Positions 1 to 5,679 of a stretch of DNA of 10,919 bases are shown here, piece by piece. The stretch lies in contig JAVVER010000111.1 of the NCBI GenBank assembly GCA_032251145.1, positions 1 to 10,919 on the forward strand. The letters are read 5' to 3'. The translations under genes were made by a program, and so were the position numbers. The notes beneath the pieces were generated by a model. That model did not search any database and was not told the DNA's origin. It worked only from the letters and a program-made list of their open reading frames with translations. The first letter of the stretch is position 1. Every line of letters begins with the position of its first letter. Origin of the DNA: BRH-c54 sp032251145 (GTDB lineage Bacteria; Bacteroidota; Bacteroidia; Flavobacteriales_E; Vicingaceae).

Positions 1-128
1 TATATTGTACTATTGGTGTTTTATTAACAAAGGACTTTAAACAACTTCATTAAAATAAAAGAGCTTCCCCAAATAAAAGCAAGGAAAAATAAAAGGAGGT
101 ATTGCCAAATTTTCTTTTCTAAATTCAT
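1..128 (-). pseudogene. EamA/DMT-family transporter, N-terminal fragment, apparently frameshifted (runs off the window)
   Basis: An ATG at 128-126 opens a 34-codon frame whose product begins MNLEKKIWQYLLL, continues with a hydrophobic helix and contains AFIWGSSFILMK at about residues 17-28. WGSSF followed by M-K is the typical end of the first helix of EamA (drug/metabolite transporter) permeases of the inner membrane. The frame then stops at TAA 26-24, far short of the roughly 300 residues of the family. Moving to the next frame from position 46 gives SCLKSFVNKTPIVQY, open to the window edge, and 'LKSF.N' resembles what usually follows the first helix. Loss of a single base near position 47 would explain both observations. 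The rest of the gene lies outside the window, so it is not known whether it continues open. An intact 34-residue protein is unlikely. The N-terminal family match is fairly secure; the frameshift is inference. Confidence 0.55.
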
Positions 129-185
129 CTGAAATAAAAATGATGGCGAAATTCAGCAAATAAGTTTAGTTTTTTGGATTATTGG

Positions 186-213
186 TTAGAAATTGGAAAT
201 TAGAGATTAGTTT
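186..213. repeat. Degenerate 7-bp tandem repeat, four units (TTAGAAA-like)
   Basis: Four consecutive heptamers can be read: TTAGAAA, TTGGAAA, TTAGAGA and TTAGTTT. The first four bases are TTRG in every unit. The preceding TTGGATTATTGG (175-185) looks like further decayed units out of phase. The array is short and AT-rich, so chance is not excluded, but conservation of TTRG in phase argues for a decayed minisatellite. Confidence 0.45.
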
Positions 214-230
214 AAAAGTTGATGATGAAA

Positions 231-253
231 ACCACAAGCTAAAAGCTTGCGGT
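231..253. repeat. 23-bp palindrome (10-bp arms, AAA loop)
   Basis: The left arm ACCACAAGCT (231-240) pairs with the right arm AGCTTGCGGT (244-253) around a 3-base AAA loop, with one A/C mismatch. No T-tract follows on either strand, so it is unlikely to be an intrinsic terminator. It is more GC-rich than its surroundings and lies just after the heptamer repeat, which suggests a small dispersed palindromic element of REP type. That interpretation is inference. Confidence 0.5.
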
Positions 254-488
254 AGCTGGGGTAGTAATAAAGTTCTAAATTGTTTTTCACCGTATTTTTA
301 AAGATATTGGCAACACAATCAATTATTTCATTAAAAAATAAAACATAAAAGTAACAATTTAAAAAAACTTACGTTATATGTTTTGTAGTGCAGAATTATA
401 GATTGGTCGAAATTTTTATTTCATTTATCTAAAAACTGTGTTTTAATGCTGAATTGACTACCTATCGCTTCACTTAAAACCTAACATC

Positions 489-659
489 ATGGACTCAAAT
501 TTAATTTGGTTTATTTTAACCGCATTGTTTCTAGGGGCAATTTTCGGAGTGCTTTACATCATGAGTAAAAACCATAAGCCTAAAAAAAAAAGAAAAGAAC
601 ATTTAGAAGCTTTAAGAAGACTAAGAATGATTAAGAATAAACAAAGAATAAAAGCTTAG
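489..659 (+). CDS. 56-residue single-pass membrane protein, unknown function
   Basis: An ATG at 489 opens a 56-codon frame ending at TAG 657-659. The product starts MDSNLIWFILTALFLGAIF: about 20 hydrophobic residues (5-25) form one transmembrane helix. The remainder (about 29-56) is strongly basic, with a KPKKKRK cluster and then an arginine- and lysine-rich, probably helical tail (EALRRLRMIKNKQRIKA). By the positive-inside rule the tail should be cytoplasmic, where it could contact membrane lipid, nucleic acid or a partner protein. I do not recognise a family. The case for a real gene is the clean helix-plus-basic-tail composition and a start that sits exactly before the helix. It stands alone, with the convergent 909-residue gene 82 bp downstream and no clear terminator hairpin between them. 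Confidence 0.6.
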   Translation: MDSNLIWFILTALFLGAIFGVLYIMSKNHKPKKKRKEHLEALRRLRMIKNKQRIKA

Positions 660-741
660 TTTATTGCTTTTTAACATGTCTAAAATAGTAATTTTTAAGA
701 AGATTTGTATGTCAATTTTGTTGATGTTCTAAACTTTTTTT

Positions 742-3471
742 TTATTTCAAATTATATAAATAGATAAGATTTTTATCACCCACAACCAAATTAAGTGTGT
801 TGTCGTTATTAATATCGTCAATCATAAACTTGGTAGAACCATTTAAAGGAAAATCGCTTTCAATTGCTCCATCATCGTTAATTAAATAAATAGCATTACT
901 CGTAACTACACCAATTTTTTTGCTTTTATCGGGTAAAGAAAATAACAATGGCTCATGTGTGATGGTTTCCGGAATTTCTGTTTTAAATAGTAAGTTAGCC
1001 GAGTTATCGCTAGCAATTACTTGATTTTCTAACGCAAAAACATGGCTACTCGTGTTAGCTGTAGGACTAATATTTCTAGGACTAAAACTATAAAAGTCTG
1101 TTTTATTTTCTGAAATAAGTTTCAGCGTTTCCAACTTATCGTTGAAAAACAATTTTACCACATTGCCCGAAGAGTCAGCACAAATTAAGTAAGAAGAAGC
1201 CAAATCTTTTTCTACTTTTAAGAATACTTCTTTGGCAGTAGTGGGCAAAGTAGATTTTAGCTGCAAACGATCTTTCCCGTTTCGTTGTACTACTTTTATA
1301 CTTCCGTTTTTGGTTGGAATTACAATATAATCTTTGTTTCCAATAATAAAATGCTTGATAATGCTACTTGGAGAGCTTTTAGAAGCATCATAATCCCAAC
1401 CTTTTACCAAATCGCCATTAGTTTCATAATTATAAACAATATTGTTACTACAGCCAATTAAAATACGGTAGTTTCTGTTGTTATCATAGTCCAACGGACT
1501 AACAGGAGTGGTGGCTTCGGCTTTAAGTTCAATAGGAAATTTATTTACATTTTTCCCATTTCTATCGAGTAGATAAATTTTACTTTTGGTAGAAAATAAC
1601 AATTGCAACCTGTTGTTTTTAAAGATATCTATTTGATGTATTTGTCCGTGGACACGCTCACTAAGTTGTTTTGTCCACAATATTTTGCCGTTGGTGCTTA
1701 TTAGATATAATTTATTATTTACATCTTGAACAATTACTTCTTTAGTTTGCGTTTGATGATTCAACACTATTTGCGGAGCAGTTGCTGTTGTATCTAATAA
1801 AACTTCCCATAATGTTCGGGTGTCTTGTTTATAAACAGGGTTGTATTTAAAATAAATATTATTGTAAAACAATTGGTCTTTTTGTGGCGAAACCTGAAAG
1901 GCAATGGCTTCAAACTTTCTTATAAACTCAATGTTGCTATCAATTTCGGGAATAAATCGTTCGTCCATAAATGTTTTGTACCAATGTACCGAACGAGCAA
2001 TGTTGTTATAGACAAAAATAGAGGCACTGCTTGATAATTGGTCGCTAAATGCTTGGAAGTTTTCGTCTTTCTTTAGTGTTTTTTCGGCAACATAGTTTTT
2101 GTAAAATTCATTAATGCCGGTTTCGGTTTCTCCAAAAACTAAATAATCATCAATAAATAAATAATAAGGCTGATTAATATCGAAAAAAGGCTTGCCAAAA
2201 AGTTGGCTAAAATGTAATTGAAAATCTAATTGTTGAGGACTTTGCTCATCTTCTGTGGTGGTTTGTAAATTTGTTTTTTGTTGAATTGCTTTTAAATTTT
2301 CTTTGGCTTTTTCTAGGTTATTTACTCTGAAAAGTACAAACCTGTTTCCCGTTAAATCTTTATTAAGCGGTTCGGTAATTACAAATGCTAATTCATTGCC
2401 TACATTCGCAACCAACTCTGCTTCTATATCAATAGCATGAGCTCCACTTATGGCATCAATATATTTTTCGTAATCAAAATAAGTGTTGTTTTGTTTTAAC
2501 CAAGATTTCCTATTTTTAAAAAACTTTTCGGAATTGCTAAAACTGTAATAATACAAGAAAGCGGTATTAGCAGGAACTATGCTGGTAAGGTTAATTTTTG
2601 GTCCGCCCAAGGTATTGGTTTGGTCTGCAAAAAGCGAAAGGAAAGAATTTTGTTGGGCATCTACGGAGGTAAACCCATTTAGCATAATGGAATTAGATTT
2701 TAAGGTAATATCCAACGCACTCCACGAGGCATAATTGGTAGCTTTTGCTACTTTTTCTTTGTATTGTTGATGAACAGGTTGAGCTAATAATTTGGGCAAT
2801 CGTTGGTGATTAATAAAAATATTTCCATCAGGAACTTCTCCCGTAGTGCTTAAAATAGTGTTAAAAGCTTGGTCGTCTAATAAGGAAGTTTCACTTTTTA
2901 GCTGACGAATAACATCTTCAATTAACAATGAGCTATGGCTAATGGCAAAAATGGATTTATCAAAAGCAAAAAACAATTTTTTATCATTTTTAGTGATGCT
3001 GTAAATGTTTTTTCCATCGTAATTTCTTGCTGATGGATTCAGTTGAAGCTTCGATTTAAGTAAGGTTAACACATTTTTTTCATCAATGTTGGGTAGGGTA
3101 GAAAAGTAAAAAACAAAATCGTAACTGTTGGCACCCGATAAATGCATGGACATTAACATCGATTTTTCGGAAAGTACCGTACTTATTTCATTGATAGATA
3201 ATACTGAATCTAAAAAATGGGTTTGTTTTTTAATAGATTTAAAAGCAGTGGTATTGTTGGTGAGTTCTTCCCAAATAATATTGGTAGAAGCAATTTTTTT
3301 ATAAAAAGCCGTAATATTTTTTTCTTTTAATAGCAACGCAGCATTTTGCGGAACAGCTATAATAGCATTACTAGTAATGGGTTGTTTAACGTTTTTATAA
3401 AAATTATAACCAATAAAACCAATGGCTCCCAATAACAAAATAAAAATTAAGAGTAATATTTTTTTTGTCAT
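742..3471 (-). CDS. Membrane-anchored DUF3352-like protein with C-terminal beta-propeller-like region, unknown function
   Basis: The product has 909 residues. Residues about 5-22 form an uncleaved hydrophobic helix after MTKK, so the protein is probably anchored in the inner membrane with its bulk in the periplasm. Residues about 35-550 are a long alpha/beta region resembling Bacteroidota proteins annotated DUF3352: a start of type 'AIIAVPQNAALLL', later 'LTSIVPANTAFLYYYSF', and repeated statements of the same fold. From about residue 570 the pattern changes to short beta repeats of PQQ/FG-GAP-like propellers: VQDVNNKLYLISTNGKILW (around D583), KIYLLDRNGKNVNKFPIEL, NNIVYNYETNGDLVKGW, and finally DDINNDNTLNLVVGDKNLIYLYNLK at the C-terminus. 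No catalytic motif is visible. A scaffolding or ligand-binding role in the envelope is possible but unproven. It is a single-gene unit: the next gene on the same strand is more than 500 bp upstream and a + strand tRNA lies between. No clear -7 box was found in front of it. Confidence 0.85.
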   Translation of the reverse strand: MTKKILLLIFILLLGAIGFIGYNFYKNVKQPITSNAIIAVPQNAALLLKEKNITAFYKKIASTNIIWEELTNNTTAFKSIKKQTHFLDSVLSINEISTVLSEKSMLMSMHLSGANSYDFVFYFSTLPNIDEKNVLTLLKSKLQLNPSARNYDGKNIYSITKNDKKLFFAFDKSIFAISHSSLLIEDVIRQLKSETSLLDDQAFNTILSTTGEVPDGNIFINHQRLPKLLAQPVHQQYKEKVAKATNYASWSALDITLKSNSIMLNGFTSVDAQQNSFLSLFADQTNTLGGPKINLTSIVPANTAFLYYYSFSNSEKFFKNRKSWLKQNNTYFDYEKYIDAISGAHAIDIEAELVANVGNELAFVITEPLNKDLTGNRFVLFRVNNLEKAKENLKAIQQKTNLQTTTEDEQSPQQLDFQLHFSQLFGKPFFDINQPYYLFIDDYLVFGETETGINEFYKNYVAEKTLKKDENFQAFSDQLSSSASIFVYNNIARSVHWYKTFMDERFIPEIDSNIEFIRKFEAIAFQVSPQKDQLFYNNIYFKYNPVYKQDTRTLWEVLLDTTATAPQIVLNHQTQTKEVIVQDVNNKLYLISTNGKILWTKQLSERVHGQIHQIDIFKNNRLQLLFSTKSKIYLLDRNGKNVNKFPIELKAEATTPVSPLDYDNNRNYRILIGCSNNIVYNYETNGDLVKGWDYDASKSSPSSIIKHFIIGNKDYIVIPTKNGSIKVVQRNGKDRLQLKSTLPTTAKEVFLKVEKDLASSYLICADSSGNVVKLFFNDKLETLKLISENKTDFYSFSPRNISPTANTSSHVFALENQVIASDNSANLLFKTEIPETITHEPLLFSLPDKSKKIGVVTSNAIYLINDDGAIESDFPLNGSTKFMIDDINNDNTLNLVVGDKNLIYLYNLK

Positions 3472-3824
3472 AACTATTTTAATTTCTCATATAGGTAAAT
3501 ATTGATTGATAAAATTAAGTTGTTAAGTATTACTAAAGTTTCAATAAAAAATTAAACAATTAACAAACCAACGTTAATATAGCTATTTTTATTGGTTTAA
3601 TGAAGTAGATATAATGACTATTTTTTTAACTAAATAAAGTTGTTAAATCAAAATTCTTTATAATAAAATTAGGTTGTGGTTAATTTAAATAAACCTTAAT
3701 GAAATTGCCAAGGTGTAATATCTTATTTAGCTACTAATGAGAGTGATAATTTTAATTGTTACTAAAGTGAAAAAAAATTTAAATAAATTTGAATCTTTGC
3801 TTGTTTTAATAATTATTAATTACA
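3472..3824. other. AT-rich non-coding spacer before tRNA-Val
   Basis: About 350 bp of very AT-rich sequence lies between the start of the 909-residue gene and the tRNA promoter. Stops close every frame quickly on both strands. A few short direct repeats occur (TTACTAAAGT at 3530-3539 and 3759-3768; AAGTTGTTAA near 3517 and 3637), but they are weak in this base composition. No hairpin with a T-tract, no integrase remnant and no second copy of the tRNA end was seen. Confidence 0.6.
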
Positions 3825-3832
3825 TATATTTG
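3801..3832 (+). promoter_or_regulatory. Bacteroidota-type promoter of tRNA-Val
   Basis: The -7 box TATATTTG (3825-3832) matches TAnnTTTG exactly. A -33 TTG lies at 3801-3803, with a 21-bp spacer. Transcription would start near 3838-3840, about 15 nt before the mature tRNA. This is the best promoter in the window. Confidence 0.75.
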
Positions 3833-3854
3833 CATCCGCTTTAAAAAGCAGTTG

Positions 3855-3929
3855 GGGAGATTAGCTCAGTTGGTTCAGAGCATCTCGTTTACACCGAGGG
3901 GGTCGGGGGTTCGAATCCCTCATCTCCCA
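3855..3929 (+). tRNA. tRNA-Val (anticodon UAC)
   Basis: A complete cloverleaf can be folded by eye. The acceptor stem GGGAGAT (3855-3861) pairs with ATCTCCC (3922-3928). The D stem is GCTC/GAGC (3864-3867, 3878-3881). The anticodon stem TCTCG/CGAGG encloses the loop TTTACAC (3888-3894), with anticodon TAC at 3890-3892, which reads GUA and other GUN valine codons. The variable loop is 5 nt. The T stem GGGGG/CCCTC holds the loop TTCGAAT (3910-3916). The discriminator base is A3929 and the 3' CCA is not encoded. The gene has its own promoter and terminator and so forms a single-tRNA transcription unit. Confidence 0.97.
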
Positions 3930-3935
3930 CAACCG

Positions 3936-3966
3936 AAAAGTCGAACACTAAGTGTTCGACTTTTTT
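3936..3966 (+). terminator. Intrinsic terminator after tRNA-Val
   Basis: A perfect 13-bp inverted repeat, AAAAGTCGAACAC (3936-3948) with GTGTTCGACTTTT (3952-3964), surrounds a TAA loop and runs into six T's (3961-3966). It begins 6 nt after the tRNA end. On the - strand the hairpin has only the TTTT at its base, so it may terminate the convergent three-gene operon less efficiently. Confidence 0.85.
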
Positions 3967-4002
3967 ATTTTAATACGTTGAGTTTTTTATATCTAATTTA
4001 CC

Positions 4003-4188
4003 TTAATGAATTAATTTGGTAAGTAATAAATAGCCAAGCATTAAAGCCATAATAGCAATTAGTACCCAATAAGTACCTTTAAATAAACTCCTATTTCTTT
4101 TTCTATCTTTTAAAAATTGGTAAGTCAAAATCACTAAAAATGAGATGATAAAAATTAGTGCGAATATTTTTTGACCTTGAGAAAACAT
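4003..4188 (-). CDS. 61-residue two-helix membrane protein, unknown function
   Basis: The product begins MFSQGQKIFALIFIISF. It has two hydrophobic helices (about 8-25 and 40-57) separated by a basic loop, FLKDRKRNRSLFKGTYW, which is probably cytoplasmic. It resembles small conserved Flavobacteriales membrane proteins that start MFSQGQ; that is recalled from family appearance, not a search. It is the last gene of a compact operon, starting 8 bp after the stop of the Smr gene, so translational coupling is likely. No function is known to me. The conserved-looking start and operon position make it a confident gene. Confidence 0.8.
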   Translation of the reverse strand: MFSQGQKIFALIFIISFLVILTYQFLKDRKRNRSLFKGTYWVLIAIMALMLGYLLLTKLIH

Positions 4189-4196
4189 ACTTATTA

Positions 4197-4451
4197 TTAA
4201 AATTTAAAATGGACAAATATTCTTCCGAAATTTTTAGCGTCTTTTTCTAATCGGTGGTACTGATTTTTTATGGAAGGTACTTGTAAAAATCGGATGACTT
4301 TTTTCTTTAATTGTCCTGAACCTTTTCCTGGAATAATTTCTATTAACTTAATTTTCTTGTCAACAGCTTCCTGAATTATTTCCTCAAGAGCTTTTTCAAT
4401 CTGTTGTCCTTTGTTGTAAATATCGTGTAAATCGAGCTTGAGTTTACTCAT
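4197..4451 (-). CDS. Stand-alone Smr-domain protein (84 aa)
   Basis: The whole protein is one Smr (small MutS-related) domain, the fold found at the C-terminus of MutS2 and in small free-standing proteins; characterised members are nucleic-acid nicking enzymes. Visible motifs are LDLH at residues 6-9, which matches the conserved LDLHG element, then a helix with EKALEEIIQEA (19-29), then IEIIPGKGSGQLKKKV (37-52), which corresponds to the I-HGKG-G-L-V motif. The usual histidine of HGKG is proline here (P41), and H9 is followed by D instead of G. Nuclease activity therefore cannot be assumed; nucleic-acid binding is still plausible given the basic segments. It lies 12 bp after a secreted-protein gene and 8 bp before a membrane-protein gene. 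Confidence 0.85.
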   Translation of the reverse strand: MSKLKLDLHDIYNKGQQIEKALEEIIQEAVDKKIKLIEIIPGKGSGQLKKKVIRFLQVPSIKNQYHRLEKDAKNFGRIFVHFKF

Positions 4452-4463
4452 CCATTATAATAC

Positions 4464-4886
4464 TTATTCTGCAGATGAAGAGGTTACCACCCAATCTTTC
4501 TCCTTTTTCTGCATAGTGACTTCAATTTTCAGCGGATTTGCTTTTCTAAAGGATGCTTTAATTATCACAGTATCATTTTCAAAATGCATTACTTCAAAGG
4601 TGAAGTAGCTGTCTAGACTTCCTTTATAAATGTTTTTAAATGTTTCAATTTCTTCAAAAGTCATTACTTTAACTCTTTTATTAAACTTAAAAACAATAAG
4701 ATTGTTTGGTATTTTATCGTCATTAATAATAAGTATTGGAGTTTCCCCAGTCATTTCATCACCTTTATAATGTTTTTTTAAAACTTCTAAATCGAGTGTC
4801 TTTTGAATTACTAAATTAATATCTCTTGCACTTTGTGCAAACATTATTGTGGGAAGTAATAATAATATGAGGATTAGTTTTTTCAT
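4464..4886 (-). CDS. Secreted or periplasmic protein of unknown function (140 aa)
   Basis: The product has a clear Sec signal peptide, MKKLILILLLLPTIMFAQ, with probable cleavage at or just after residue 18; a hydrophobic core ending FAQ is common in Bacteroidota. The mature part, about 120 residues, mixes short helices and strands (NLIVFKFNKRVKVMTFEEI, YFTFEVMHFENDTVIIKASF, LKIEVTMQKKEKDWVV). The final DWVV-type strand is seen in several small periplasmic folds, but I recognise no family and no cysteine or catalytic motif. It is the first gene of the three-gene operon, with a good TAnnTTTG box upstream, and a 12-bp gap separates it from the Smr gene. An alternative longer open frame overlaps it (4816-5001) but lacks coding character. 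Confidence 0.8.
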   Translation of the reverse strand: MKKLILILLLLPTIMFAQSARDINLVIQKTLDLEVLKKHYKGDEMTGETPILIINDDKIPNNLIVFKFNKRVKVMTFEEIETFKNIYKGSLDSYFTFEVMHFENDTVIIKASFRKANPLKIEVTMQKKEKDWVVTSSSAE

Positions 4887-4946
4887 TATTTATTGGTGCT
4901 AAAATATTGTTAGTTATCAAATTCCAACGAATTTTTAATAATCGAA

Positions 4947-4980
4947 CAAATATAATAAGTTTACTTAAATAGTTACGAAA
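4947..4980 (-). promoter_or_regulatory. Putative promoter of the secreted protein / Smr / membrane protein operon
   Basis: On the - strand TATATTTG (4954 down to 4947) matches TAnnTTTG exactly. TTTCG (4980-4976), about 21 bp upstream, is an imperfect -33 element. Transcription would begin near 4940, about 55 nt before the ATG at 4886. Its position after the ACP phosphodiesterase gene suggests the three-gene operon is transcribed on its own. Confidence 0.55.
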
Positions 4981-5001
4981 AAATGAAACTTTTGTTTTCA
5001 T
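4978..5001 (-). terminator. Weak terminator-like hairpin overlapping the acpH stop codon
   Basis: On the - strand ATGAAA (5001-4996) pairs with TTTCAT (4988-4983) around a 7-nt loop. The 3' arm runs into six T's (4983-4978). The stem has only 6 bp, almost all A-T, and includes the TGA stop codon of the phosphodiesterase gene. It may be partial termination only, or chance in an AT-rich region. Confidence 0.3.
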
Positions 5002-5570
5002 ATATTTCTAACATGATGTTTTAACTCAGGATAAAATTGTTCGAAATCTGTTTTTAATTCACTTTTAAACTCCAATAACAAATGATGTGCCACTTGCATT
5101 TCGTTTTCAAAAGTTGTTCTTCTCGACAAACCCGTTAAAGCCCTTTGTATTCCTTCTATTGAAGCATAATTGTAAAGCCAATTATTCTTGCTCATATGAT
5201 GGAATATATAACTAGTTTTTGGAGTTAATAATTCAATGTTTTCATTTAAAACGGAATAAGTTTTTAAGCTAAATTCTTTCAATTCTAAAGTAGAATAATC
5301 ATTAAAATTATTTGCTAAAAAGTAATCATAAAAAACATCTATAACAACAGGTGTATATTTTCGCTGAAATTTTCTGATCAAATTTTTACTATTTTCTACT
5401 ACTGGATGACTATCTGTAAAAGTGTCAATTTCTCTGTGCATTAAAATGCCTTGTTGAATAGCTTCAGGATATTTTTTATATTGATTTCCCTTTACATCAT
5501 CAGCAATAAAATTTCCAATAATTAAAGCTTCGTTTTGTTGCGAAAGTAGAAAATGAGCCAAATAATTCAT
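4998..5570 (-). CDS. acpH: Acyl carrier protein phosphodiesterase (AcpH/DUF479 family)
   Basis: This 190-residue protein is close to the usual family length (about 190-195). AcpH enzymes remove the 4'-phosphopantetheine arm from holo-ACP, giving apo-ACP, in the cytoplasm, and so take part in ACP prosthetic-group turnover. Motifs that match E. coli AcpH are MNYLAH at the N-terminus, GNFIADDVKG (19-28), GILMHREIDTFTDSHP (41-56) and DVFYDYFL (78-85). The conserved H6, D24, H45, D49 and D82 fit the HD-like metal site expected of the family. The start is fixed by MNYLAH, which is the normal N-terminus. The gene diverges from the M61 peptidase gene with 109 bp between starts. A weak -7-like TAATTTTT (5599-5592, - strand) is the only promoter candidate seen. 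The family is secure; the substrate in this organism is inferred from homology. Confidence 0.9.
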   Translation of the reverse strand: MNYLAHFLLSQQNEALIIGNFIADDVKGNQYKKYPEAIQQGILMHREIDTFTDSHPVVENSKNLIRKFQRKYTPVVIDVFYDYFLANNFNDYSTLELKEFSLKTYSVLNENIELLTPKTSYIFHHMSKNNWLYNYASIEGIQRALTGLSRRTTFENEMQVAHHLLLEFKSELKTDFEQFYPELKHHVRNI

Positions 5571-5617
5571 TGATTTTTTCCTTTAATCTATAAAAATTAC
5601 CATTAGTGTAATTTATC

Positions 5618-5648
5618 TTCGTTATTAACTCCATACTTTCTATTTTTG
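5618..5648 (+). promoter_or_regulatory. Putative promoter of the M61 peptidase gene
   Basis: The -7 box TATTTTTG (5641-5648) fits TAnnTTTG exactly. TTCG (5618-5621) is an imperfect -33 element with a 19-bp spacer. The predicted start near 5655 gives a leader of about 25 nt before the ATG at 5680. Confidence 0.6.
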
Positions 5649-5679
5649 TTTCATTATTTAATTTATAAACTAAGAAAAC

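Larger units (their letters stand above)
129..488. other. 360-bp non-coding spacer between divergent genes
   Basis: All frames on both strands are closed by frequent stops. The spacer holds a degenerate heptamer tandem repeat (186-213) and a small palindrome (231-253), annotated separately. A possible -7 box TATGTTTT (377-384, one mismatch to TAnnTTTG) faces the downstream 56-residue gene, but no convincing -33 TTG lies about 20 bp before it. I see no riboswitch-like or RNA-gene structure. Confidence 0.6.

Noticed and set aside
94..100. Perfect Shine-Dalgarno-like AGGAGGT on the + strand
   Set aside because: It is followed only by a 7-codon frame (ATG at 139) and lies antisense to the EamA fragment, so it is a chance match.
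1825..2034. 69-codon open frame on the + strand
   Set aside because: It lies wholly antisense inside the 909-residue gene, whose frame has clear protein structure. Its own product has no domain or signal, so it is a shadow frame.
3511..3768. Short direct repeats (AAGTTGTTAA and TTACTAAAGT, two copies each) that might be iterons or operator sites
   Set aside because: The copies are irregularly spaced and AT-rich, in a region of extreme composition. No replication or regulator gene is next to them, so chance is the simpler reading.
3855..3929. tRNA-Val as an integration (att) site
   Set aside because: No integrase, no repeated tRNA 3' end and no foreign-looking genes occur on either side.
4816..5001. 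61-codon open frame on the - strand overlapping the start of the 140-residue gene
   Set aside because: It crosses the promoter region and overlaps a convincing signal-peptide gene in another frame; its product is rich in unrelated residues and has no recognisable features.
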